DNA of 64,000 nucleotides, taken from NCBI GenBank assembly GCA_037975125.1, contig CM075856.1, positions 3,632,036-3,696,035 on the forward strand, in the 5' to 3' direction. The translations under genes and the position numbers were made by a program. The DNA is from Latrodectus hesperus. Taxonomy: Eukaryota; Arthropoda; Arachnida; Araneae; Theridiidae. The notes below the pieces were generated by a model. The model did not search any database and was not told the origin of the DNA. It worked only from the letters and a program-made list of their open reading frames with translations. Below, piece by piece: positions 1-13,600 of the stretch (its first letter is position 1; each line of letters begins with the position of its first letter).

Positions 1-3000
1 ATTGCTGTTCATAAAGAATTCTAGAATGTGATTAAGACTATCTTTTAATATTATTTTAGAATCATAGCAATTAAATTTAAGAAATAAGTAAATAAATATA
101 TTTACAGTAAGAAAAAATATGTGTCATTTGACAAAATAAGAATTAGTAAATAGAAACCAATCATACAAAATTGTATTAAGTAATTTTACCAATTATTGTG
201 GTACAGAATTACATGATTAATTAATTATCACTAAAAAAATAAGTAAATGAAATGTTTTGTTTTCAGTGCAACTCATTATATATCTAACATATTCTAGTGC
301 ATTTTCTATTTTTACTATTTTTATTGTACCATTATAATGTAATGGTATCATATAAATCTTTATTGAATAAAATGATTTTGTAAATTATCATACAAAACAT
401 TAGTTTCTTCCCGTGAAATTAACATCATGGCAAAATGTAAAAATGCTTATAATATCAAAAACATACTATTTACGATAACTATCGTCAAATTTATATATTA
501 ACAATGCTTTTTCAGTCGGAATAAAAAATTAAATTTGAATTATTTTCTGGTTTCTTTACGTGGATAAATTTGATGAAGTATTGATTAAAATGATTTCAAT
601 GAATGTTTTACATTTAACGCTGATACAGTTTCATTATGAAAATATTATATTACAAAAAATATTCATCTATTTTAAAAATTCTGTTGTGTCATGTTTCACG
701 TTTAATGGTAAATTTTTTGTAAGTTATTTGTAAGCTGATTGAAACATTTTACATAAGCAGCAAACCTTTTTTCATTTTATTCAGAATAAAATAAAAAAAT
801 GAAGCAGATTTCATTGTATATATAAATAAATTTTTTTTATTTGTGTCTATTAGGTCATGCTAATAAAAATCAAAGTCCTGTCAATCAAACAAATAAAAAA
901 CTAATAATTACAAATTTTAATCATAAGTCTGGTCTTAATGTAGCACATTAAGTACAGTCAGTACTTCATGTGATTTCTGAATTTGTAGTTATTTATGTAT
1001 TCATTTGTATTTGGAATAATTTTCACACACAAGTAATTTTAAACGATACTTTGATTTTATAATTTTCATAATAAAAATCAAAAATTATTTCCCAAAACCA
1101 TATGTTGATTTACTGAACAATAGTTAGCCTCCAAGTCATATAAATTTTAAAAACTTTTTGTTATTAACTTTAAAAATTCAACACAATTTGTATCACTTTT
1201 AGTTGAAAAAAGAGGTTATATTTCTTTTTTTTAGCCTAGTATTAAGATTTATATTCACAAATTTAATTTGGACTTTTGGTAAAAATCATTTCGTCACAGA
1301 ATTTAAAAAATAAAAAAAAAATAAATAAATAAAAAAAATAAAAAAACAGACTTGGGAGACGATCAGTATATTTATTATTTTGAAAATCATTAACACTAAT
1401 AGTGAGCAGTCCTATAGTAAATTGATATTAAATTTTCAAACTAAAATGTGCATGAAACAATATTAAATGTTAAAATCTAAAACAGGGTTAATCCCGCGGA
1501 AGTTACAAATTTATTAAGCTAAACAACCAAATCATCGCATTTGTTTTCGCTGGAGAATGAACAGCCATTTTTAGGCATAACTGTATCTAAGCAAAGTTAC
1601 TCAAACCAATTTGCTAGAATTAAAATCATACTCAAATACCAAACTAAAGTCACGTTGTTTGATTATCCGGCACTGTTAGCATATGCTTAGGAGTTTTGTG
1701 GAATTTGAAGCAACTATCCGAAAACGGTATTATTTTTTTAAATATATTTTGCTTTGAGGTTTTTATTAAGTTTTCACATACCATTATTATCAAAACTCCA
1801 CCAAGCACACTGTGACACCTGTGTGACACGTTGATCTTCCATGGCATATTTCATTTATAATTCACATTGCTATTTATTGCGTAATAATTCATAAATCAAA
1901 TAATTAAAACTTCTTTTAGGCTGGAATGATTTGTGACGATAAACAACTTGCAAAAAGATATTTTTATTTCAGTTTTAAGAAAAGAGCAAGTTAACATTTG
2001 AAAATGTTTTTACAAATTTATTGTGGTCAACTATTTAATCACTCGTCCTATTTTAACAGGAAAAAAATACTAATACGAATCTGGAAAACAATGAACATGC
2101 TGATGGATTGATTAACAATTGGTCAACAAAAATCACAAAAAAAAATCATCATGAAAATTAATTTAAGAAGTAGCATTTAAATATTGAATGATTATTCATG
2201 AACATGTCAAATATGGAGTAAAAGTCTAGTTTTTGGAACGTTATAAAGTATTTAAAAAAAGAGTCAAATGTGTCATGCTTCATTTATTGGAAGAAAATTA
2301 ATGGTTTTTAAATAAGTGATAATGCACTATTCATTTCTTTTGAGATTTATTTTAGTGTTATTTTTTTGTTTTTGTTTTCATTAGACATAATATTTGGGCT
2401 TACAACTGATCATCCCCATTGGAATACCTACCGAAAATATTTTGTACTTATGAACACTCCTTAATTCAGAATTCACAAATAAAAATGCTCTTTGGGAGGA
2501 TATTTAACTAAAAATCATTATGATTGTTTTGTTTTAAAATATAAATGGATAGCTGTCTGTGTCAATCAAAAAAGTAATAAATCTTAATATTTAAAATTAT
2601 TAATAATCAAAATTATTTTGCATTTAAATCAGCTAATTTTAACTGGCTTAAGATTGGGAAATAATATTATATAAACTAAATTTATGTGTGACAAAAATTG
2701 TTTTCATGAATTCGTACAACATTGTTATAAAATGGAATATCTAGTATGACGTAAGAGAACACAAATTTTGATAAAATGATAATATTATCCTTTTTTTCAT
2801 TTTTCAAAAATAATATTTTTCCACATAATATTTCAATATAAAATACTGATATGTTAAATACAATACCTTATAAAACTAAAATAAATGCGTCCAATATTGC
2901 ATTCATTATTAATATTTTTAAAACTTAGAAGAAAATTTACATTTTTTGTATTATAGTTATGCTAAGAATTAATAGTATTTTATTTTAAGTATATTTTCTA

Positions 3001-3559
3001 TTTTTTCCCAATTTTTTTTTAAATTTAGTTATAAATGCTTAAAAATTTTATAACACTTTCGTTTATCCCATTTTTGAGTAATAGAAAAATAATTTGCAAA
3101 AAAGAAAAAATTACTCCAAGAACAAATTAGGGAAGACTATGCCTTCATATTTCTCGGCAAATATTGAATTATGGAATTCTTATTCTGTTTTAACAGAATA
3201 AAAATTCTGTAATTTAATATTTGCAAGGATTTGGGAGATTCGGAAAATATATGACAAAGAACAGAGTTGGCATAACTTCCAAATTAATTCCCATTTAACT
3301 TTTTTTCAAGAAAAAGAAAGGAAAGTTCTTAAATTCATAAATGTTATCATCGAAGTAATTCAGTTAATAAAGCTTCGTTTTCTAAATTTTCAAAAACTTT
3401 TCAGCTAAATCCGAATTGAAATTTCAAATAGTTTACCTTTAAGCATGGGAATATTTTTATTCATTATTTTTTGACGTGTTCTCAAGATATAAATATGTGA
3501 ATACATATACAATATAAAAAAGAATGCTCTAGACATTATTAATGATGAAAAAAATATGA
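1..3559. other. AT-rich DNA with no recognised gene
   Basis: I see no coding region with family similarity. Short open frames here have low-complexity AT-driven composition. An A-rich stretch near 1300-1350 made of AAAT-type units could be the tail of an old retroposon, but no body is recognisable upstream of it. There is a small inverted repeat around 3180-3210. Otherwise unique-looking, very AT-rich sequence. Confidence 0.6.
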
Positions 3560-4140
3560 CCTACAGAAAGTGTAGTTTATTGTTAGTCCTCGAAGTGATC
3601 GGCATCCGGCAAATCCTGCAACAGTGCAATCCTCCGGCGGTAAAACTCGGGGGTTCTGGCAGAAAACGTTCGTCAGTGCCTGATTTCATTGTTGAAGGAT
3701 TTTCTTTGAAGATAATTGTATAAGAAATGGAAGAGATGGTAATCTGATGATGCAAGGTCTAGTGAGTAAAGAAGATGGCACAAAATCTCCCATCTCATTC
3801 GCTGTATAGAATATCTTGCCCCCGCGTGACATGCGCCCTCACGTTATCGGTCAAGAACTATCATGTTTATCACCGGACCTGAATTTGTGAAATCAATATT
3901 TTCCCGTATGTTCCTTAACAGCAATCCTCAAAAGCTTCACAGATTTGGCTACTTGATACAGCTGCAGATATACTCACTTCCTTGAAATCGTAAAGCAAAC
4001 AACACGGAACGAGCTCCATCGACAAGTCATATTCCTTCGCTACTGTGTAAGTTACGATTGATGAATGTGAGAGATGTACCTGATTATATAAAGGCTGATA
4101 CACCATTTTTCGACTGACTGGTTTCTCAACCACGTCATGC
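3560..4140 (-). pseudogene. mariner-type (Tc1/mariner) transposase relic, C-terminal part
   Basis: Read on the minus strand, this GC-richer patch encodes the end of a mariner transposase, the DDE/D enzyme that cuts and pastes its own element at TA sites. The second catalytic Asp lies in a DNVRAHVT block (codon at about 3846-3848) and the third in a LASSDYHLF block (codon at 3742-3744). That is roughly 34 residues apart, as in DD34D mariners. The protein then runs through an EFYRRRI segment to a stop at 3593-3595. A frameshift falls between the two catalytic blocks, and an in-frame stop follows the second. The sequence up to about 4140 has similar composition but only doubtful similarity, and I could not fix the terminal inverted repeats. 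Family call is fairly firm; the boundaries are not. Confidence 0.75.
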
Positions 4141-4965
4141 CCTAATTTGCGTTCTTATTCTCACTTCATTCAATGTCAATGTGAAAACGGCAAGAACCTT
4201 CTTGTTTACCTTATATATCATGCCAAATGTTTTTGGAATTTTTCTTTTTTCGGCTAAAGATTTATTATTTTTCGCATATTTATTTATTTTCAATATTTAA
4301 TATTTGGCGTATTTTTTAACTTTTGAAACACATTCTGTAAACTTATAAATTTAAAATTCATTCATTCCAATTGTTGCACCCTCAATTTCATATACATATT
4401 CCTCATTTCAACAAATTTTTTAATCAAACATAACTAATTTTATTTACTATATATTATTTTTTTAAATAACAGGAGTAATTTGAAAAGACACTTCAGAATT
4501 AATTTAAATTTCGAATTAATAAATTTTATAATTAAAAAAAATGTTTCGAAAAATTGAAATTTGGTTTCCATTCCCATATTATTTAAATATATATTGACAT
4601 CATTTTCTCGCTCCTTAAAGTGCTATTTACCTATAGACACGTGACTCGAAATGTGTTCAATGGAATACGTGTAGGTTCTAACATGCTTCATTTCATCAGA
4701 CATTATAAAGATTTCTTAACTTTAAAAAGTAATGAAAATTTCAAATTCATATTATTTTTACAACTTTAAATAACAGTATTTGATATTTGTATTGAAAATT
4801 TTAATATTAATGATAAAATAAATATGAATTTATTAATAAAAAATTGCGCAAACATTGTTTGTAAGCATTTTGGACGTAACATTGAAAAACAGGAGAAGCA
4901 TTTGTCAACAAGAAACTTACAATGCATTTGTCATTTATCCAGTTAACTCTATTATGAGAATAGGT
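4141..4965. other. AT-rich DNA with no recognised gene
   Basis: Unique-looking AT-rich sequence between the mariner relic and a SINE; nothing else seen. Confidence 0.5.
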
Positions 4966-5244
4966 TGTTGTTCTCGTGTGCCAGTCAGGCTGGTAATATG
5001 GGGTGCGCTACTCCACTTTTCCAACTGAACCATGTTTTGGTGTGGAGTCCGACTTCCTCAGTACACACATGCCATAGGTACCCGTTTATAGGGTAGCAAC
5101 CATTCACTCTACACTCATACATGGAAATGACAAAGACAGGATAGATAAAGAGAGAAAGTACATCCATGCCCGAACCGAGATTCAAACCCAGGACCTCCCT
5201 ATCTACAGTCAGACACGCTGACCACTAGACAAGTTGGGCGGCTT
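4966..5244 (-). mobile_element. tRNA-derived SINE (family with CATGGATG tail junction)
   Basis: On the minus strand the element starts near 5243 with a tRNA-like head: an A-box-like TTGTCTAGTGGTCAGCG and a B-box-like GGGTTTGAATCTCGG, the internal RNA polymerase III promoter. The head is followed by GTTCGGGCATGGATG and a tRNA-unrelated body. The body shares the 15-mer ACCCGTTTATAGGGT (plus strand, 5080-5094) with the SINE at 27.3 kb, so both belong to one family. Imperfect flanking repeats (4956-4965 and 5245-5254, 8 of 10 bases equal) may be an eroded target-site duplication. A mutated B box suggests an old copy. An open frame on the minus strand within it is incidental. Confidence 0.75.
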
Positions 5245-5254
5245 AAGAACAGGT

Positions 5255-5997
5255 GAAAAATAGGAATAGCTCAATGCATTTCGATAATAAAAAGGTTGGA
5301 GTCTCAAGGTCATGTAAGGGAATGATAATTTTTTATCACTCCAGCAGTAAAAGAATTTAATTTAAAATGCCTGAACATTTTTAACATTCCAATATCCTTC
5401 TTAAAATGAGCTTAATTTTTCAGTGATAATCTTCCTGCACCAAAGTACCGGTTAAGTATTCTTTAGTTGATGATTGTCATTTTCTGCCATTCAATCGGGG
5501 TTGCGATGGACATCATTCAATCAATATTTGCGATTAATTTGGTTTTAAATAAGATAAAATTCAAATTGCTTTAATGAAACTTTCAAGATTGGAGTGTGTT
5601 AGTTTATGCTGTCTACATTTTCGTGTATTTTGAGAAACAGAAAGATTTCCTTAATCTTAATGAAAAAGATCGAAAGTTTATTTTTTGAAAGTATATTCCG
5701 AGCTCGAAGGCATCCTGAATTGTGTTTCATGAATAGTAGGATTTTAATATGCTTCGAAGATAAGCTTAAGATGTGTGCGTGTATTGGGAATATGTATTAT
5801 TCGTCATGGATATAATGATTTAAAAAATAAAAAATCTGCTACTTTTAAAATCATTAAAATTATAAAATAATTAAAATATACAAACATTTCTGCTTTGTCT
5901 GTATTTGAACTAAATGTAATTAAATTTATTTAGTTCGTATATGTCACAAAAATTGCATTTCTGACATGTTTATTTTCATTGTTTAATTGTTTGTAAA
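5255..5997. other. AT-rich DNA with no recognised gene
   Basis: Contains a 69-codon open frame on the plus strand at 5606-5815 with no recognisable family; otherwise nothing seen. Confidence 0.5.
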
Positions 5998-6020
5998 TTA
6001 ACCCTTTGGATGCACATTTA
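5998..6020. repeat. TTAA target site plus piggyBac-type terminal sequence
   Basis: TTAA at 5998-6001 followed by CCCTTTGGATGCACATTT. piggyBac elements insert at TTAA and their termini begin with CCC. This supports the call made from the neighbouring minus-strand coding relic. Confidence 0.65.
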
Positions 6021-6480
6021 TTCGAATAATTTTTTGCATTTGGAGCACATTTAATTTTTTTGGGTAGAGTAGTTTGTAAGAACAGCATATTTTATGCAAT
6101 TATTAGAATTTATTGGCTCCCACCTTTTGTTTCTTTTTTTTCCAAGACCTTTTTCTATCACTTGTCTGTCATATCTATTTGTCTCTTCCACTATGCTATT
6201 CCAAAAATCTTCATTTAGGACTTCATTCAAGACATCCAAAGGTTTAGGGTTAGCACCTAGCCTTCGCAGACACAAAGGATTTTTTCCAGGCACTTCACGA
6301 AACCGTTTTACATTAGGTACATTGTCATTTTCTTCCCAAATCCATTGATCTAATTTCTCAGGAGAAGATTCACTATCACTGCTTGATAAGTATCTTGTTC
6401 GTCTTTTGCATCTTTTTTATCTCACTCACTATCATCTTTTTTTATCTCTTTTATCTCACTATCATCACCACTATTGAATT
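6002..6480 (-). pseudogene. internally deleted piggyBac-type element, transposase N-terminus
   Basis: The minus-strand frame from about 6430 to 6051 matches the N-terminal part of piggyBac/PGBD transposases. There is a Ser/Asp/Glu-rich leader, then a conserved segment with [14 protein letters not shown] and [11 protein letters not shown], then the WEPIN block that precedes the catalytic domain. Right after this the protein ends, and within about 60 bp the DNA reaches a piggyBac-type terminus: TTAA (5998-6001) directly followed by CCCTTTGGATGCAC. So the catalytic DDE/D domain is missing and the N-terminus is joined almost directly to the element end, as in internally deleted, non-autonomous copies. 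A GGAGCACATTTAA repeat near 6040-6055 echoes the terminus and could be a subterminal repeat. I did not find the opposite inverted terminus. Confidence 0.72.
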
Positions 6481-7744
<1,264 letters not shown>

Positions 7745-8031
7745 TGTTTCGTTTAGCGCTGTTTCGTTTAGCGCTCTTTTATTTCAACCCGTGGATTCCA
7801 CGAAATCGCTCGCAGCATACGGGGATTCCCCGAAATATTATGCAGCGATAGGTTTCAAATACATATCCGAAAGAGTGCACTTGTGTTTCTTGTTTGGTGC
7901 GGTATTGTACAGACATATTTTTATTATTGGAAACATTTGATGACATTATTGTAAGTAGGTATTAATTTACATATTTAATGCTATATTATAGTGTCAAATA
8001 TTTTGATCTTTAGTTTTTACTACGGGTGATA

Positions 8032-9692
8032 ATGAAAAAGAAAAGAAAGCAACCAGAAAAAGCATTTCACTCAAAACTAAAATGGAAATGATTAGAAGAT
8101 TAGATTCTGGTGAACGTCAAACTCTAATTAGTGCTTCATTGAATTTGCCAACTTCAACAATAAGGACCATCATGAAGAATAAAGAAAAAATACTATCATC
8201 GGCAACTACAACTACGTCAAGCTCTGCAACTAGAATTACCCGTTCTAGAAATAATATCATAGAGGAAATGGAAAAACGACTGTCTATATGGATTGACGAC
8301 GAAATTGACCGCAATATGCCATTAAGCCAATCTATCATAATAGAAAAAGCTAGAAGAATTTTTAATTACATTCAGGCTGAGACAATTGACACAAGTGAAA
8401 CTTTCGTTGCTAGTCGAGGATGGTTTAATAGATTTAAACATCGAAATAACCTTCACAACATAAAGATTACTAAGAAAAGCAGCAAGTGGTGATACAAAAG
8501 TGGCGGCTGAATTTCCAGCGATATTAAAAAAATAATTGAAGAAGGAAACTATCCTCCAGAATTGGTTTTTAATGTTGATGAAACAGGCTTGTTTTGGAAA
8601 AGAATGCCAAAACGAACATTTCTATCCCGTGAAGAGAAACGGGCACCAGGATTTAAAGCTGCAAAAGATCGCTTAACCCTTCTACTAGGTGTTAACGCAA
8701 GCAGAGATTTTAAATTAAAACCATTACTAATTTACCATTCCAAAAACCCAAGAGCGATGAAAGGCATATCTAAATCAACTTTACCTGTAATTTGAGAGTC
8801 TAATAAAAAATCATGAATAACTGCGGAAATTTTCCAGAATTGGTTCACTGAACATTTCTGCCAGTCTGTTAAACTTTATTGCGAAATTAAAAAACTTGAA
8901 CAAAAAGCACTTCTGTTAATTGATAATGCTCCAAGCCACCCAACAAATTTATCATACTTAACAACATGCATTCCAGTTGAAGTGGTTTTCTTGCCAACTA
9001 ACACAACTGCCTTAATTCAACCAATGGACCAAGGCATTATATCAAATTTTAAGGCTTATTTATTACTTGGGGCGAACCTTTAAGCAAATGTTTGAAAAAA
9101 CAGACGGAGAAGAGAACCAGTCCATAAGAGAATTTTGGAAAAACTACAATGTGGATGCTGTAGAAAACATAGGCCTTTCTTGGAATGAGGTAACAGAAAG
9201 ATCTTTGAAAGGAGTATGGAAGTGTATTTGGTCGGATTTAAGTAAGAGCGATTACGTTGGACACTCTGTCGATGTGGATGAAATAGTGGAAGAGATAGTG
9301 AAATTAACGAAGCAAACTGGTTTTGAAGGGTAGATGTGGAAGATGTCAAAGAAATAATTCAAGAAGCAGCGGCTAGTCTTTCTAATGATGAGCTCAAGGA
9401 ATTAACTGAACAAGAAGAAAACAAAAATGTTGACAGCAGTGATTCAGAAGAAGAGCAAAAAGAACTTTCGATGGCGTTTGTAAAAAGGAATTTGTATACC
9501 ATAACTGAAATAATGGATCAATTCATTGAAAATGACCCGCATTTTGACAGGAGCTCAAAAGTAAGGCGTGGTGTTAGAGATGCTCTATCCGTTTATGAAG
9601 AACTTTTAAGAGAACAACGCAAAAGAAAAAGGCAAACAACATTAGATGCTTTTGTCACAAAAAGGCAGAACACTGAAAACGCGGAAGGCTAA
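8032..9692 (+). pseudogene. Tigger/jerky-type CENP-B-like DDE transposase, broken
   Basis: Domains in order. A basic start, then a psq-type helix-turn-helix with KMEMIRRLDSGERQT and PTSTIRTI (about 8070-8190). Next a CENP-B DNA-binding helix-turn-helix with the ASRGWFNRFKHRN block (about 8250-8460). Then the DDE domain with NVDETGLFWKRMP (first Asp codon 8577), LLIDNAPSH (second Asp 8922) and IQPMDQGI (third Asp 9027, 34 residues later), and an acidic tail ending KRQTTLDAFVTKRQ before the stop at 9690-9692. All three catalytic Asp codons survive. Lesions I can see: a frameshift in the A-rich start region, an extra base near 8471, a lost A in the run at 8527-8532, TGA stops at 8793 and 8814 where related proteins carry Trp, and frameshifts near 9055-9068 and 9325-9336. 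Cannot make an intact protein. Confidence 0.92.
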
Positions 9693-9996
9693 CTAAATAT
9701 GAACTTAACTTAGCTAACTAAATATGACTTAGAATTTTATTTATTTATTTTTTTAAGAATATTCGTTTTGTTATTTATATTTTGTTTTTATTTTTGCAAG
9801 AAATAATAATGTGGTATTAATTTGGGCTTTAAGAAATAAATGTTTGGTTTTATTTTTATTAAAAAAACATACTTTTTAAATTTAATACCTAACCAATTTC
9901 CTAGCCATCTTCCCCTAACCCCAATATTTACATGTAAAGATAACCTCGTTTAGCGCTGTTTCGCATTACGGTCTACTTTGATGGAACGTATCCCCC

Positions 9997-10014
9997 GCGT
10001 TAAGCGGGGTCTTA

Positions 10015-10017
<3 letters not shown>
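9997..10017 (-). repeat. Tigger right terminal inverted repeat
   Basis: Inverted copy of 7724-7744, identical over 21 bases; followed by TA (10018-10019), the target duplication. Confidence 0.95.
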
Positions 10018-10294
<277 letters not shown>

Positions 10295-10610
10295 AGGGGT
10301 CGTGGTAGGTAGCCTAATGTTTAGGGCATCATCCTTCCGTCCGGTGGGGTTCTATTCCCAATGCCGCCAAAGACCAACCGACTGCATGCGATTTACATGC
10401 TACTTAAATCCATGGAATTGAAAGTCCTGTGGTCGGTCGTTGAGCAGTTACCATGGGTGCAATGGTCTGGAAAAAATTTCTTCCACCTTCAGATCAAAGC
10501 CAAAATTGAGGGAGTAGAGCCTCTGGTGGTGCCATCTATCGGAAGATTTAAGAAGAGCAAATACGTAGTTTCACCTTCGTGTGCTCTGATTAAACGAAAG
10601 ACAGGACATA
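10295..10610 (+). mobile_element. tRNA-derived SINE, copy 1
   Basis: The head carries an A-box-like TAGCCTAATGTTTAGGGCATC and a B-box-like GGGTTCTATTCCC (10348-10359), the layout of a tRNA-derived Pol III promoter. A roughly 230-bp unrelated body follows. The same head and body recur at about 42.49-42.78 kb in more decayed form, so it is an interspersed family and not a gene. Open frames across it are incidental. Its left edge touches the (TA)n array, so a target duplication cannot be judged. Confidence 0.82.
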
Positions 10611-13600
10611 CATATAATACACAGGGCATATAGAGCAAAAATAGACTTGCAAAATAAGATGTAATTAACTACATATTCTGAGAACAATATGTTGCTACTT
10701 TTATATAGTGAAAGATTGAAATGTTATAGCAATTTCGCAAATAATTAAATGAACAACAGCTAACATTTTTAAAATATTTAATTATTTAAGTAGAGAAAAT
10801 CTTGCACTATATATTAATATAATTGCATCTCACATTATGTTTAGTTTTGTAGATTACAATTGATATCTTAAATAAATAATTGCTTATTAGTTTACTATAT
10901 CTTTGCATTCAAATTTTAGGTTGCTTATTTTATTTCATTTCACTTATAAATATTCTTTTATTTTATTTATTTGCTTCAAGATATCTGATTACTGTTTATT
11001 CTCACTTGAAAACTATGATAATCATAAAATATTAATTTATTTTGGAAATTAAAATTCCTTATGAGAATAACATTCCTTACTTTATTAAGATATCTTTTAT
11101 TTTAAGATTTTTAGATAAGATGTTTTCAGATATTTTTAATGTAATTTAATTGCAAAACCAAAATAATTTTTTTTCTGTACAATATATGAAACAGTAATCG
11201 TTCATTAATTAAATATTTAAGTTCTAATTTTTTAATTAATTTAATTACTGATAATTTTTAATTAATTTCAAATTTTCGTTCACAGTAATTAAGTAGTACA
11301 TTCTAATTGAATGATTTGCATACTTATTTATGCAAAAATTTCAGTTTTCAATAGAAAAATCTTACTTCAAAGTACAGGAAATATATTTACCTATAAATGC
11401 AAAATCAATTTTGTAATTACAGTAAATTCATTTCACGTATGTAATGAATAGAGTTCTGTTTTCTTATTAACACTTTAGCATTATACGTATGTATTATTTT
11501 GAAATATATTATTCGTATTGTGGCTCTGATAAAATTTCCTTTTTTTAACTAAAGTTAATGAAATATTTCATTCTTATGTGAATCCATAAAAATCACAATA
11601 CATCGCCATGATTTTGCCCTTTTCTCTGAAAACACTCTGAATTGAAATAAATTGAATGCAAATTAATTTTGTTCTGAGTTTTTTTAAATAAGCAAACAAT
11701 GAACATTTCAGTAGAAATATTTTAATAACGTTGGAAATAAAGGGGAATTCACTATGAATTTTAATTATTTTCATTGACGTATTTTCAATGTTCATATTTT
11801 AATAATAATAGGGAATAAAAATACTATTATTGTTGATGTTATTGAGATTAATTTTGAAAATCTGAATAGTTCCATTTGAATATAATTATATATGTTCTTA
11901 AAAATGTATCCAAAAACATAAGCTATAATAGGAGTATTTGTTATTAATTATTTATTATAAAGTTTTTTTGGGAACAATACTTAGTTAAATGAAGAAAAAT
12001 CTAATATTATTCAATCTTAAAAAGATTATGTAAAAGTATAATTAGACTTGGCACGAATTTATATTTTAATTTTTTAACCATTAAACAAAATTTCGAAGTA
12101 AGGCATTTTCTATATCTGTGATTAACATAATTTTTAAATCCTGCGAGCCTTAAATAGCAAAATTATAAAAAGAGCAAAAAATAAATAAGTAAAAATAAAG
12201 AAATTCTACTCACTACTAATTATCGGTGTATGTAGAGTTAATGTATTTTATTTTGAAAACTTTATATAATAAGTTTAATTTCAATATTTCTAGATTTATC
12301 ATATTTTCTAATTTTATCTTACTATTATTGAACAAGTTATGTTTTCTCACTTAGGATAAATCATTTTCAAGTTTTTCATAATTGTACTGAAGCTTATTTC
12401 ATATAATACCTGAATGGCATCTTAAGTGCTGTTAAAATAGAGTTAACATAACTGTGCAATTAACATAGAGAAATTAGGAAAAATATTAAAGTCATAAAAC
12501 GCTTCTTTTCTCTCTTTTTTAATTTTAATACATAGAAATCTACTATTCAATTTCCAGTTATCAACATCTTAGTTGGAAACAAAAATATAACTAAAATATT
12601 TTCCGTTTTATTCCATGCAAACATAACTGTTTCGAAAACAACTTTCTGTAATAAATAACTTGCGTAATACGAAGCTCAAAAATAACTTTATATTACATAA
12701 GTTTTAAAATTTTAATTTAATAATATTTGAAAATACAATATTGATTCAACATTATTCCAAGTATTCATAAAAAAATAAAAACATAAGCTTATGATTGTAT
12801 AAAATATAAGCTAACACATTTCCTTACATTTTGTTACATACATCTCATTCATATGATTTTACGTGTTATAAAAGTTTTGAAAAAATTATGTTTACATATT
12901 TATGTTCAGTTTATGAATTTCTTTACAGAATGCGTTTCTCAATGATATAAAAATTAAAAGGGTTTTTATTTACGATAGAGTTCTACATACAAATATTTTA
13001 TGCAAATAAATATGAAAGCTTACATAATCGAACAATTCAAATTATTTTATGTAATTACCAGGTCTCATTTTAATGTCAAACCACATTTAAAATAAAAGTA
13101 TTAGTTTAATTTATATAATTATCATATTTTTGATTTTCTTTACATTTTTTTAAACTATAGCATAGCTAAGCTAATTGCATGTTAATGATATTTTATTCAT
13201 TACATTATGTCTATGTATTTAAATCTACAATTTTGTGTTTATGTTTTTTTTTTAACTTATAAATTTTCAGAAATTACACACTGTGCTGTTATTAATTCAT
13301 TTTCAGAAACGAGATTTTGTGTTTGAATGTTCAGCTAATATTATTAATTTAAAATTCTAATGCCATTTATCAAACGCTGATTTTTTCTATTAAAAATTAA
13401 ATAAATCTATAAAATAAATTAATGCATCGTATGATAAATTGGTTGTTTTTTTCATGTATACGTATATTCATTTATAAAATATTATCTGATTCTTCAATAT
13501 TACACACATAAAAATGGGAAAATTTATGAATTTTATTATTATATATAGAGTATATAAATAAATATATAGTATATAAATAAATATGTTTGTTTCAAAATCA

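Noticed and set aside
6094..6348. Plus-strand 84-codon frame
   Set aside because: It is the reverse of the piggyBac N-terminal coding relic, which has clear family blocks on the minus strand.
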